Assembly (NCBI GenBank): GCA_003254885.1
Contig: QANT01004474.1
Span: forward strand, 1-28,334
Origin: Purshia tridentata
Taxonomy: Eukaryota > Streptophyta > Magnoliopsida > Rosales > Rosaceae
DNA length: 28,334 bases
Direction: 5' to 3'
Within the stretch, counting starts at the first letter, position 1. Each line of letters starts with the position of its first letter. The translations under genes and the position numbers were made by a program. The notes beneath the pieces were generated by a model. That model did not search any database. It was not told where the DNA came from and worked only from the letters and a program-made list of their open reading frames with translations. This document shows, one piece after another, positions 12,754 to 24,852 of this stretch.

Positions 12754-13375
12754 GCTTTTGTTTAAATACCATTCTAGACGGCTTCTAGTTTCGACCAGTA
12801 ACTGAATACAGAAGGAAAAAAGATACTCTTTTTTCTCTTTTTAAACAAGGGATGTTGTTAAAGATATTTTCTCTAACAAGTTATGAACAGATGTAAGAGA
12901 AAAGAACTTAATAGATAGTATTTGTGTAGTGGTTTTCAACCAGGTGGTACTTCAGCTCAGCCTGTGTATTTATACTCAACACTCTTTTCTTTGGGGTTAG
13001 ATTTCCAATGAAATCTACATGCTTGCATCAGACCACATGACATATAATTACTAAATAACCCATCAATTTATCTAGAAGGAAAAAAGAAATATAGTAAATT
13101 GGTAATTCACGACAATATAAAATTTCTGTTATTTTCTTACGTTTACTTTTACAATTTGGGTTATCTAAAGAAAGAGATGCAAAGCATGTGGATGTTCGTC
13201 CAACAAGACCCCATTCTAATTCCACAAGAGAAAGAGAAACTATATATGCTATCTCCTAGTCCTGGCAACAAAAATGGGATTTGCCGTTCGCAATTTTGCT
13301 CCTCTCTTTTACATCAATTACTGTACAGATAAGACAAAACATTGTCTCACTTGAGCCATGCACCAATTTCTGGCC
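12754..13375. other. Convergent 3' ends of the reductase and pTAC10 genes
   Basis: This 620-bp interval receives the 3' UTRs of both convergent genes. No coding frame is supported; the frames at 13028-13225 and 13099-13332 overlap on opposite strands and lack known motifs. The tails may come close to each other or overlap. Confidence 0.5.
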
Positions 13376-16300
13376 TTAATCCTCAAAAATACCCTCATCA
13401 GAAATTCTAGGGGATTCAGTCCCGTTGACATGAGGATGGTTCGACAAATCTACATTAGAGTCTGTTAAGAAGCTGAAATCAAAGTCATCGTCGTCATCAT
13501 CAGAATCTTCATCTTCATCTCCACTTGTATCTTCCTCTTCGATTACTCTTGGTTTTATTCCCTTAGCTTCTCTTTCCATCCGCTGTTTGATGCAATCATC
13601 ATATGACATTTCGTACCAAACATTGCTCTTTCCCACAATAGCTTTGTTGTGAGCATCCGTCATACGCTCTTGCTTGCTCTTCTCTGAGTTCTTTGGTTCT
13701 CCCCAGTAGTCATAGCGATATAGAGGGTTGTCTGGGTCATACTGATCCTTCCCAAAGTAACTGGCTTCCACATACCTTCCAGGCTCTTCAAGTGGTAGAC
13801 CAACAGATTTTCGGCTGTAGAAAAGAAAAAGAATCATACAAGTTATTGGGTATAGCTTGAATGTGTGAAATTGTGCATGCGTGTCAAACCACATTGCAGG
13901 ATTTCCAGTCTAATTGCAAAACCAAAATGACAAAACCATCAATCAAAAGTTCAAAACACTGGAATCCAATCACTGAATATAAGAAATATTAAGCTACAAG
14001 ACTTTTCATCAGATGTTAGGTTATAAAAATTCTTGCTACAAGGATGCAAATATTAATAGACTGAACTGATTGTAAAATTTCATATATAGAGTGAAAAACA
14101 TAACACTGGTGGCAGTACCAGCTAATGTCTCTGATCAAAGCTTCCCTTTCCTCCAATGATCGGCACCAATGTAAAAAGTCATACTCGTCCATTTCAACAT
14201 TACGTCTCATATTGGTAACTTTGTATTCCTCTCCTCTCTCTTCTGCTTCCCATTTTAGCTTGTTACGTAGCTGTAAGTGAAAAAAAGGACTACAAATAAA
14301 CAAAGGGAAATGCTGAAATTATTATGGTCAGAGCAAATACATGCATGAGAAGTTGTAGTTCTAATCCGAGGGCACTTACATTGCTCTGGCTGGTCATAAC
14401 CATTTAACATTGGCCAACTAAATTATTACACCAAAACCTCCACACTTTTTTTTAACCCATCAACAGTGATGGAGCTGCTTAGTAGCCAGGTTATTTCATG
14501 TTAAGTAAGATAAAATAATAGCATATAAGAAACAATATTCACAAAACATGTGTTTTAATGGATGGAAAATGGATAAGACACATAGGTATCAAAAAGAAAG
14601 AGAGAGACGAAGCAAGACTATGCATGGCAACAGAATGGATCAAGGCAGAGGTTCATATTGCTAGCTTGTACAACCCATAAAGGAAGACATGCTCTGACTA
14701 TCCTGACTATTAGACTTTGCAGGTTAGAATTATCGATACCCTCAAGGAACATTTGGAAAAATTAAACATCAAATAACTAAGTCCAAAATTTGGCCTGCAA
14801 CAATAAAGTGAAGTTATGTTTGACCTAACCCACTAGCAGGGAAATGATTAATAAAAAAAGACACAACAGAGTGCGTTCTTCGCATGAACCACCAAAGAAA
14901 AGCCTGGAAAAACAAAAAATTAAAGAAAAAACAACAAAAGAAAAATCTGAAACAGTGCTTAAGCAAACTTATCGACTCAAGAATATAAATCTAACGGGCA
15001 AGGGAACAACTGACCTCACGCTCAGCAAAGGCAGCCTCCAAGTCAAGTTCTTTAACACTTGTTTTCTGCAAACAAATATGAAGAACAGAAAGTAAACGCC
15101 ACAGCATAGAACACAATCCAATGTCACACGAGAAGTACTCACCAGAATCACTTTTGGTAGTAAGGTTTTCTTATAATAGGCTTTTGTATATTCAATACTG
15201 TTTTCTTCATTGAAGTCTTCAGTATCAGTTAACTCTGATAATTTTTTGTCTTTGTATTTCTCAGGATTAGCCTCCAAATCATTCAAAATCATCTGCTCAG
15301 CAACATGTATCTGCCACAACTGCATAATAGACAACAATGCAAGTCCATTATCATAACGCAAACAGTGCAAGTCAAAAAAAATAAAATTCAAGAATAAAAG
15401 AAACCGAGTATTTTCATGCCCATAAATCAAAGACTATGAAATTTCAGATATCAAAGATTTACCTTCTCAACGTAAGGGTGGTTTGACAATAAAGGTTCCT
15501 CTACTGGTTTGTCTTTTGGATCCTTCCTGGGAACAGGAGGTCTTCCACAATCACGCTGAAAAGTGAAACACGCCAGATCAAAAGCATAAGCATGTGCAGA
15601 TATTAAATATTAAGAACTAAAAGCTACATAGAGTACTAAACTGTACTTATTCAAGGTAAGAAATTAAAGTTATAGGCGTCAATGAAATTGCACATCCCCA
15701 GCTGCAACCAAAAACTAATGATGAGCATAGTAGGAGGACCCGGGGGAAAGGTCAAAAAAGTGAAACACTAAAGAAGGAAAAGCACACACCCGTAATTCAT
15801 CTGGATTAGTATCCTCATCACGATGAAATATTGGCGGAAAGTCAAATCTGTTAAAACTGGAAGTGTGGATGCAAATTTGAGATTTCAGAAGCAAATAAAA
15901 GTAAACAGAATTTGACCCTAAGATTACTAATATTGAATTGAAGGAGTGGAGGATAGTTGTAAGTCTGTGAGTATGGGAAGACGTACATCAGGTGATCTAT
16001 ATTAGGATACACAAAACGCATTTCAATAGGAAATCGGAAGCGGTAAGGATCTCGCTTTGCCTGCAAAAGGAAAAATTAGTAAGAAAAAACCCACAAAAAA
16101 CATAAAATGTCCAATGAATAGTAAGTAGCAACCATGCCATTAGAAAAATAATACAAATTCAATAAATAAAAGAATAAAAGAAAGAATCGAAGCACAGCAC
16201 TCACCAGAATTTCAACAAGGACATGCATACCAACTTTTATGTGATGGCGGATCCAGTACCAATCATTATCCTTTATAGGGACCAACCTGACAGGCATCAA

Positions 16301-18114
16301 TAAACATGAATCTAGCAGGATATTTTGCATTGAAATACACGTCAGTTTCCAAATCCTGTACACTTGAAAAACTTAATTTTTTGTTGTCACGACTCACTGC
16401 ATATTAGCTTACTAATCTAAGTTGAACCTACACACGGTCACATGTATCGTATTGCACTATTACAAATCAGTCAATTGGTCCCCTTCAGAAATGAAGATAA
16501 GAATTCCAGCAATGAACAAAACACTGACAGTTACTAAACCTTTGGTAACACTAACGAAATAATACAAGCATAGGGAATGATAATTACCCATCATATACAC
16601 CTCCAATGTCCACAAATGCTCCTTGGTACAGATGTAAAGCTGTCACTTTCCCTTCACAAATCTGCATTAGACATTTTCCATCGTAACATCAACCACTATA
16701 TTGCTTGTTACCAAAGACACTTCATTTACAGTTTTTTCTTTCACTAATTCGGGCCAAATGGATCTGATATTGATAATGGTCCACTCAAATCATCTAAGAA
16801 ACATGGACAACTTAACAACGGCATGCCCACTAAATCAGTTTATTATACAGCATAGCATGTTACCCTCTCAAATTAAACATAACTATGCTGCGACTCTGTG
16901 AGAATGACTATCTCAGCATTCTTTGGGTGAGATTTAAAAGCTCATTTCCAGAAGCACAAGAACAAACAATGTAAAAAAACAAGAATAAGAACTTACTTGT
17001 CCAGGATAATAAAATGGAAGTTCGTACTGCATAGAAAAATGAAGACCAAAGTCAACATATTTGGGTAATTCAAATAAAAAAAATGAGGAAAGAAAAAAAA
17101 ATCACAAGCCAACATACCATGCCCTCTTCGTAGTCCTTGCCTCTCTTCCTCCTACCCGGATGGTAATCTTGGTCATACTGTATGTCCAAATTCAACCCAT
17201 TAAAGAAAACATTGAATTTAATCAATTAATTCCAATCCAATTCTGACCTTTTTAACCAAATTTCCAATTTCTAAAGTCAAATGACTCAAATTTGCTTGAC
17301 ACTAGCTTGAAAAGTTAACAATACACATAAACGCAATGAGAGAAAACCTTCAATCTTTGCACACCTTATACGATTCCTCTTCCAAACGATCCTTATTCGC
17401 GGCGACCCACTCCTTATACTGCTTCAAGAATACCTTATACCTATCCAAACAAATATTATCAGTTTCAGTCCTTGCTTCTCTCTCCAACTCCTCCAATCCA
17501 ACTCTCACTGCCTGCAACTTATGAGCTCCTCTTATATACTCCAGCTCCTCCTTATCAACCTCCCACCCCCTTGGCGGCCAATCCCTCGGCGGCACGTGTC
17601 TCACCACCAACGGCCCAGCCCAAACCGTCTTCAACGGCTCCGGAATCTCCCCTTTAATCTCGAACTGTTTGCGATAGTAGTCGTCTTCTGTCAGACCCAT
17701 TTCCTCCATCTTCTTCTTGCGGTAACTGGGTCGGAGCATCTTGAAGGCTTCGATAGCCTCCGGAGATTGGAGAGCGACCTCCTCGCCCTCGTTCAAGCTT
17801 TTACGCGCGAAATCTGCCTCGGGAGAGAGAACCTCTTCCCAGGGGGCCCACCCGCGCTCGACCCAGTTGCGCTTTCGGGCTTCGTCTTCGGTTTCTTTGT
17901 CTTTCGGGCCGAAATTTTCGAGGAAAGTCTCGTCGACGGGAAACTCGTCGGAGCTGAAGGCCTTGTTGGGTTTGAAGAAGGAGTTGTTGGGAGGGGCTTG
18001 GGTTTGGGAGAAGAGGGGACGCCATTGAAGATGGTGATGCAGGTCCTGCTTGCAGAGAGGGTTTAGGGTTTTAGGGAAGGTGAAGAATTGGTGAGGGGTT
18101 TGGAGGACTTGCAT
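13376..18114 (-). CDS. PTAC10: Plastid transcriptionally active chromosome protein 10 (PAP3), S1-domain
   Basis: Exons in coding order: 18114-17365, 17177-17118, 17026-16997, 16661-16588, 16286-16205, 16060-15987, 15856-15790, 15555-15463, 15319-15143, 15065-15015, 14270-14119, 13814-13376. All phases fit and give 682 aa against 668 in Arabidopsis. The N-terminus is a plastid transit peptide, followed by the very conserved FSSDEFPVDETFLE and GPKDKETEDEARKRNW blocks. An S1 RNA-binding fold spans about residues 279-350 (GAFVDIGGVYDG, then HIKVGMHVLVEI). The conserved C-terminal part has SYFGKDQYDP and YDYWGEPKNSEKSKQERM. The tail carries a run of Asp/Glu and ends in EGIFED. PAP3 is one of the essential proteins bound to the plastid-encoded RNA polymerase; its loss in Arabidopsis gives albino plants. 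No break is seen in any exon. Confidence 0.95.
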
Positions 18115-18743
18115 TGCATTACTGTGAGAGTGAGAGTGAGAGTGAGTGAGAGTTAAAGCTCAGAGTGAAAGTGTGCTCTTTTGAATTTAGTGAGTGGATA
18201 AAGTATTTTCTTTTTTATTTTTATTTAAAAAGATTTTCCTAGGACTTGAGAGTGGGTTGCTATCTGCTGATTCGCTGAGATATAAAACTTCTATGTAGAC
18301 TATGTACCTCTGAGCTTTGTGTTGGATTTAGGATTCCTTCATCATTAATTGATGCATTTATAATTCTTCATATAATCTAATTACTCCACAATGTTTTATT
18401 TCTGACCCAAAAAAATAAAACAATGATTTCTTTATTAGATAAGTAAGGTTTGAAGCGAAACTATTTTTTGACAAAAAGTTTTAAATTGAAGCTAAACAAT
18501 AAGCCATTAATTATGCATTACTCTTGGATTGAATTGGTCTGCCATATCCAGCAAACAAACTATGAAGACATACTGAATAAACAAAGCAGGTCCTATTATT
18601 AAAGTGAAGTATAAAAGAAAATAATGAACCAAAAATTAATGGATAATCAAGGCTATAGTCTATATACGATGACATCAACAATAAGCACTACAATTTGTTT
18701 TTGTTAGGTCAATTTAGAAGTTCTCAATCTCCAATTGCAACTG
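18115..18743 (-). promoter_or_regulatory. pTAC10 leader and promoter; 3' end of the LHT gene
   Basis: On the reverse strand, pTAC10 has a short leader containing a GTGAGA-type repeat (forward-strand 18122-18152). AT-rich sequence beyond 18190 is the likely promoter, and the rest up to 18743 must hold the 3' UTR of the LHT gene, which is transcribed in the same direction. No separate gene was seen. Confidence 0.45.
18122..18152. repeat. GTGAGA microsatellite in the pTAC10 leader
   Basis: The forward strand reads three consecutive GAGAGT units with shorter GAGT units after them. On the coding strand this is a CTCTCA repeat immediately upstream of the start codon, in the probable 5' UTR. Confidence 0.8.
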
Positions 18744-21086
18744 TCAAGAGTAGAATTTGAAGTCCCTGGCTTGAAGTATGAGATTCCTCAATGCACCAAT
18801 AGGAGCCAAAACCGTCAATGCCACTCCAAATATGATGCAGGTCTAACATTGCACAAAACAAGCCTCAAATTAGTAAGTTTCGAAAATGAAAAGAAAAAAT
18901 AAGTACTTCAATTTCTTGCAGTCTTACTTACCCAATTAGTGAACCAAGATATGCCGAACTTCTTGGGTTTGCATATGATAAGCCATATGATGCAAGGAAG
19001 CTGCAATATGAAAAAAAAAAAAAAAACCGTTCAGTTTTTCTGCTTGGTTGACATTGCAGGATGTTTTGCAATATGAGAAACTATAGCTTACATAGTATGA
19101 TGTGGGAGCAAAAGCAAATCCTCCAAAGAAACTGAGAAGCCCACCAAAGAAAGGGAATGTGATTCCAAAGAACATGGTCAATGCTGCATCCATGTTATCA
19201 TATGCGTGTCAATATTAAATGAATGAAGCTATTTATACCATATTTTGCTACTACAATTACTTTGCTGATTAAATGTGTGAATGAAGTTAACATGAATAAG
19301 TAGAGATGGGAAAATGCTAATTACCAACATATACATTTCGCGTTGTGAAGCGAAGCAACCTGGATGGCTTGAAGTTCATCTTTTTCACTAGAAATGATTC
19401 TATCATGTCAAGCACTGGCACTGAAAAAACCTACATAGCCCAAACTTGTTATAAATAGGAAAGAACAAGAAGATTTTAAAGAGTACTACTGTTTGGATGA
19501 TCTCTGACCATCTCGTATGTTATTTTTTGAAAAGAGATGTAATTAACATATGTGAGTCTAACATTTATTAGAGAGATGAGGCATATATAAGATAGTTAGT
19601 TAAGATGATCCAAATAGTTTTATTCAAATTAACGATTACCTCATAAAATTTAATTTTATGCAGATCATGATCATAATAATGAAGTAGCGAGTAGTGTAAG
19701 TACCTGATAGCTTCCAATGACATGAATAACAACAAAGGCATTAGCAACAACTATAAGCCAACGAGGCCTCTGCAATGATATGAGAATGTTATCCTCCACA
19801 CTGTTTCCAAACACCCAATAACCAATGACAGCAACTGGTAAATAGCACAAGGCCACCACAATATAAGCAACCAACACGCCCTTCCACATTGGTTTGGTGG
19901 AGGGCTTTTCAGGTGTGGAAGGCATTGTTGCTTGAATCTCCAAAACCACATTGTGCCCAGCATAAGAAAAAGCTACACTCCCCAAAGCACTGAAGAAGTT
20001 GAACACATTTCCTGTAGTGGTTGAAGCCCTGGGGCAATACTGCACATTTGGCTCAACCCCTTTTTTAAGAGAAGCCACCCAAGCAATAATAGAGTAACTG
20101 TGGAACAGGTTAAAATATATTAAAACACTGACTAATTTCTACGAAGATGATCTTTGAACCTTTTGTAAATAATAAGCTCTGCTTGATCAATCTTAAGGCA
20201 TGTTTGGAAGTGAATATAAGACTATAGCACATTAAGAAAAACAAAAGAAGTTGTATGTATCTTATTAAGAAAAAAACAAAATTAGGAAATACATACCTCA
20301 AGGACATGACAGCTGCAGCAAGAGAAATACCAGCTATGGAATTGAAGCTAGGGAGGTGAGTGAGAACAAAGTTAACAGAAGCAAAGATCATGATGAAGTA
20401 AGTGGTTTTGATAGGTTTGCAATCAGGGCACACAGTATCATGGATCTTCTTCAGGGAGTTGCCACCTGTAATCATATACACTATGGACACCCCACAGTCA
20501 ACCATTAGTTGTTGAGGCACCACAATCCAAAGCCCAAGCTTTTCGCCAAAGGCATGCTGGCCCAACTCATGGTATCTATCAAACCTCTTCCCAGGCACTA
20601 TCTCATGCATCTCTACCAACTGCCATATAGTGTATAGGGTAATAATCCATGACAGAGTTATTACAGTGACTCCAGGGCCCCTAATACACCAGAACCATGT
20701 TCAGTAAATGGCTCCAAACTATGATATATAATTTTGAGTATATATATATATATATATATGCATGCCCTTTATAGAAATATCTCATATCAAACATATCGAT
20801 TTTTAAATTATAAAAACTGTTTTCGAGAATTCATATTTAAAAAATAAATGAGAGTTTTGACATGTATACCAAATTTAGAGTGAAATTATACTACAGGTAT
20901 GAGTAATTACCATCCAAGTTGAGACATGGCATAGGGGAGACCGAGCACACCAGCACCAACCATGGCAGTGATATTGTGGAAAGCAGAGTACCACCAGTTT
21001 GCATTCCTTGATTTTGTGACGGGAAGCCATTCATTCAGATCTTTCATCTTCTGCTCATAACTTCTTTCTTCACCTTCCATCGTCAT
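18744..21086 (-). CDS. Lysine/histidine transporter-like amino-acid permease (LHT family)
   Basis: Exons in coding order: 21086-20911, 20680-20297, 20097-19704, 19430-19325, 19183-19092, 19000-18932, 18842-18744. They join in phase and give 439 aa (Arabidopsis LHT1 has 446). The start is the ATG at 21086; a second ATG two codons later is also possible. The LHT signatures are clear: [38 protein letters not shown], the [20 protein letters not shown] loop, and the end [17 protein letters not shown]. Hydrophobic segments throughout fit the 10-11 helices of an Aa_trans permease (PF01490). LHT proteins are proton-coupled plasma-membrane importers of neutral and acidic amino acids, active in roots and mesophyll. 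Which LHT paralogue this is cannot be told by eye. No damage was found. Confidence 0.93.
19488..19618. mobile_element. Possible small MITE in an LHT intron
   Basis: ACTGTTTGGATGATC (19488-19502) faces an inverted copy, GATGATCCAAATAGT (19604-19618), with 13 of 15 bases pairing. The enclosed 131 bp lie in the LHT intron 19431-19703 and carry no coding frame of note. No sure target duplication was found, so the superfamily is unknown. Confidence 0.45.
20738..20761. repeat. TA microsatellite in LHT intron 1
   Basis: A TATATA run of about ten units lies in the first LHT intron (20681-20910). Confidence 0.85.
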
Positions 21087-22160
21087 CGGTTTTTAGGTTC
21101 ACAACTCTCACCACCTCCAGTGTCAGTCCTCAGTAATCAGCAATCCTTTCACGGATTAAGTAGATAAATAGTTAGATATTAGAGACTAGCTAGAGTAGAG
21201 TGGTATTATTGAACTACAATTCTAGCCATTATATATGTTTGTCCATCTAATCGATCAAAGAGTTTATCTAGTTGAATGAATCAATTTCAACCATCTGATT
21301 TATTAAATAGTTTGGAAAGTTCTGATTATACCCATTTGATTTTTAGAGTAAGATACATACTATAACTCTTCATCAGAATCAGTTAGATTTTTTGTACACT
21401 TGGAAGTTTGAAACCCATGAAAATCTCATCGACTCCTTGTACAACCGGAATTCCCTCCTAAAATCTCTATCCTTATGATCTAGGGACTACTGTAAAGTGC
21501 TTGTACATTAATCTCCTTTTAATTTTGCACCTATTTTTTTTTTTTTTTTTCGCACAACCAAATAAATAAGGAGCCAAATGGATCGAGTCATAGAAGAGGG
21601 GAAAAGGCCAAGGCGATGAAACGTATGGAATAGTGAATAGGAAACGGAATCGAAACAGTTTTAAATGGGATGCATGAGTTCATTGTTTGTCGAAAGTGTT
21701 CCTCTCACTACAGTCATGAATTAAATCCAAACTGTTAACCACGCGCCGGCGACTATGAACCATTGATGTATGTAAAACCTATACATCAATTAAGGGCTCC
21801 TTAAGCATCCACGGCCAAAAAATTGGGATTTTAAATCCAAAATTGAAAACATTCAACGTGTAGCTTAGCCAAATTGACATGGGACCAGTCAGGGTTCATA
21901 TGAAAAATGGAACAATAAAAGACAGTTTGTGTGTACAAAAAAGCTTGCACATCGTAATGGTAACATGGTAGCACTCTTACAGCAGAAGCACATAAATGAA
22001 GTCAGAAAAGGAATAGGAAATACACTACCTATGGTAATGAACTGTGGTATGAGCTTCTCTGAGATGTTAGTCAATACCTACCTACAAAGCTAAATAACAC
22101 AAAATGAGGAATCTATACAAAGTGATCACTGTTGTTTACAATGGAGTGAATAAATTATGG
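21087..22160. promoter_or_regulatory. LHT promoter region and spacer
   Basis: Upstream of the LHT start on the reverse strand is an AT-rich kilobase with an 18-20 base T run (about 21534-21550) and no coding frame of substance. It must contain the LHT promoter near 21090-21500 and the 3' end of the next gene beyond about 22080. I recognise no specific element. Confidence 0.4.
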
Positions 22161-22388
22161 CTACATAAACATTCGATTACATAGCAGGAGACCACCAGAA
22201 CTAATTCTCTGCCGTTGTATCAATGTTTCAAAGAGAAAATCTTCATTGTCTTTAAGCTTGAGATACCTGTCCATGTCAAAGCGCTGCGAATCTTTTGACC
22301 CACCCAAGTATGATTGGCACTGGTAACTATCAGATTCTTTAAGTTTACTTCCTGCATCGTCCATGATATTCATTGACAGAGAATCCAT
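22161..22388 (-). other. Open frame just 3' of the Ser/Arg-rich gene: 3' UTR or alternative C-terminal exon
   Basis: A 75-codon frame on the same strand starts 32 bp after the stop of the gene upstream and lies in another frame. Its product is not low-complexity (it includes DMDRYLKLKDNEDFLF), and the frame is open from about 22430. AG dinucleotides near 22424 and 22415 could serve as alternative acceptors, but both would need a phase-1 donor, whereas the exon before ends in phase 0. I therefore treat it as probable 3' UTR, with an alternative protein end as the other option. Confidence 0.35.
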
Positions 22389-22419
22389 TATGTAAGAAGA
22401 GCACTCAAAATGTCCTAAA

Positions 22420-24291
22420 TCAGCTAGATTTCACATGATGCATGGTGTTCTGCACAAGTGCAAAACAACATCTTCAATAATCAGAAATTATTACTGGAGA
22501 AATATAGAGTAAAAATTGTACCTGTTCCAATTTGGCAGAATAATTCTTCTTGATAGAAGAAACAGCCTGAAGTACATCTGAACTGTTTGACTGCAAGCGA
22601 TCACCAGTTGCAGAGACAGTGGATTTTGTTTTCCCCTTTCCCTGAACAAGTTAAAAGGAACCAAGTTTAGGAAACCAAAGAAAGGAGCAGCAAATTCTAC
22701 AAGCACAAGACAGAGAACATAAATATTGGCAAAAATCTCTAAAGAACACCATAATACAGACTAGTTCAAGTTCTGTCTTGATCTCTTCCACAGCATGTCT
22801 AAGTTCTTTCCGCATTGCTTCATAAAATCCACTTTTCATATCATTACCAGTGGGGTGCTCTGCCTAAAGGGTAACAAGAAAACAAAAGGAAATGAGTAAG
22901 ATAAATATCTAAACTGAGGTGGTTCTCATAAACATAAGATGTTCTACAAATAAGTAAACCTTCTTCTCTGCATATACGGTTCGTATAGTCTTCTCAACCC
23001 CATTTTTATACGTGTAAGCATCCCTCCCTTCATCATCAGTTAGGACTGAAGAATGGCTCTGAAAGACCCAAAGAAATAATCTCAAAACATAGTTCACTTA
23101 GCAGAACAGCTCTGATGGTAAAAACTTCAAATGACAAGAAAGACAATATCAAAATTCAAAAGTTAAGTAAGGTAATCAAATTTGGAGGGCCTAATCTAAC
23201 CACCAAAGTAATCTGCCTGGGAGATTCTTTTGTACCAAATTTCAACTTAGTGTTACGCATCTAAACAATAATAGGCAAAAATTCTAACAACACAGTCCAC
23301 AAAATTGGAGAAAGGCTTACAGAGTAACCATCATGGACCTTCAAATCTTTCTGGCTGAGAGATCTTCTCAGTCCTTGCCTATAATTTGAATCTGTTGACA
23401 TACGGGACAAGGGGGTCTGGTTGTTTCCACTAATGGAGCCCTTCGACTTAGAAGTACTACGATTCTGAGTATGATCTAGATCACTCTGTCATTCAAAAGA
23501 TAAATAAAGCCACAAATATATAAGTTGAATAAATTATCCAAGCCCATATAGCTAACAAGAAACGTTTCAATTTTACAGTCCAGGATTAAACAGATTATAT
23601 CAATGTCATCAATCAAATAACAGCGAAAGAACAAATTAACTAGTTTTAATCCAAACTTGCAATAGTATCTAACTAAGCACACAATGCAATGCAATAGTAA
23701 TAGTATCGTAAGTACTTTTTTATGTGAATTAATTCAAATAAATCAAAATTCAAAAGGAAACGAAAGGACAAAGACACAATAGCTCACCTCGGAATCGCTC
23801 ATCTGATACCGAGCAACTGAAACCGATCGCCTTGGTCTCGAATTTCCCTTGCTTTCCGAAACTACCCTTCCTCCACCTGAATTATTACAAGCACTGCCCC
23901 TCGCATCACCTCCACCACCTACTCTCGAGCCGTGCCTCGACACCGACCTCCCTCGCCTCTGCGACGCACCGGCAGGGGTAGTTTCAGAACTCTTCGAAGC
24001 CGCCGAACGGCCTCTGTTGCCGCCGGAGTCAAAGAGCTCAATGGCGAGGTCGTCGAGGCTGATCTCCGGGAAGCCCGAGCCTCTCACCGTGTTCACGAAC
24101 TTTCCTTTGGGAGCTGAATTGTCGTTGAATTCATCGGCCGGCGGCTCCGACAGGCGTCGCGAGAAGCAGCTCAGGCTCCGGGAGCGCCGGTGAGACGGCG
24201 TCCGATTAGACGAAGCGGAGTCGTTAGCTGGAGCCGTGGATGATCCGATTGGAGTCCGCTTGGTGGTTGATTTGAACGCCGAGGTCGCCAT
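22420..24291 (-). CDS. Uncharacterised Ser/Arg-rich basic plant protein
   Basis: I do not recognise a named family. Exons in coding order: 24291-23788, 23485-23321, 23058-22960, 22863-22762, 22641-22522, 22449-22420; each intron is GT-AG and in phase 0, giving 339 aa. Residues 1-168 are basic and rich in Ser, Arg and Gly, with repeated RRSRSLS, RRGRSVSRHGSR and RPRRSVSVARY motifs that look like kinase or SR-type sites. A short acidic ISLDDLAIELFD segment sits among them. The middle part has RRSLSQKDLKVHDGYS and SSVLTDDEGRDAYTYKNG. Residues of exon 4 (YEAMRKELRHAVEEIKTELE) should form an amphipathic coiled coil. No signal peptide or membrane segment is seen, so a nuclear or cytosolic protein is inferred. 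The last exon codes for only nine residues, and the true C-terminus may differ. Confidence 0.75.
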
Positions 24292-24560
24292 TTCTGATAG
24301 AAAATGAACAAAACAAAGACTGTAAATATAAATACAAATATTATATATATATAAAATAATAACTATTCAAAAAGATAGAATGCTTTCTACACGGAAGGTG
24401 AAGACTAGGGTTTCAATGCTAGAAATTTGATGGAGAGAGAGGGAGCTTACTGCTCACGAGGAGTAGCTGAGAAAGTGATGTGAGACAATGAGAGGGAGAG
24501 AGGGACAGAGAGGTTTAAAGAGGGTAGAGGGGAAGATTGGCGGATGGATCGAAAATTAAG
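24292..24560 (-). other. 5' untranslated exon and leader intron of the Ser/Arg-rich gene
   Basis: On the coding strand a CTATCAG acceptor lies two bases before the start ATG, and a good donor, GAGCA/GTAAGC, is at 24450-24451. This indicates a leader intron of about 157 bp. The untranslated exon from 24451 upwards is rich in CTCTCT. The transcription start is inferred near 24520-24550. Confidence 0.55.
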
Positions 24561-24852
24561 GAGAATTTGAATGATGGAACTGTTATGCTTAAGCACGCAC
24601 GTGGATTGGGCCGAGCATTCAGTTTTGCCCTTTCAATATTTTCGCGGACTTTTTTCTTTTTTTATTTTGCTACTATATTTTGACGGATTGTTGCACTTGT
24701 CAATTTGTTCGTTAATTAGTCAAATACTTTAGCCCCATAAAAGAGTTGTATAAGAAAAGCAAGCCAAATATTTAATTTTCATGATTTTGCTAGCTCAGAT
24801 ATTAATTGTCATAATATCGTTCATTTTCTTTACTGTTCTTTTTCCTTTTTTT
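24561..24852 (-). promoter_or_regulatory. Promoter of the Ser/Arg-rich gene
   Basis: Just upstream of the leader, GCACGTGG (about 24598) holds a CACGTG G-box, and TTGGGCCGAG (about 24605) resembles the GGCC-type site II element of plant housekeeping promoters. Beyond about 24640 the sequence is AT-rich without further motifs that I can support. Confidence 0.4.

Noticed and set aside
14844..15095. Lysine-rich forward frame of 83 codons
   Set aside because: It covers an AT-rich intron and part of an exon of pTAC10 on the opposite strand and is low-complexity.
17521..18066. 181-codon forward frame opposite pTAC10 exon 1
   Set aside because: It is the shadow of a GC-rich, strongly conserved coding exon on the other strand; no family features of its own.
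19671..20078. Separate short membrane-protein gene
   Set aside because: It is exon 3 of the LHT transporter and joins the neighbouring exons in phase.
23849..24193. 114-codon forward frame opposite exon 1 of the Ser/Arg-rich gene
   Set aside because: Pro/Leu-rich translation that is expected from the complement of a Ser/Arg-rich exon.
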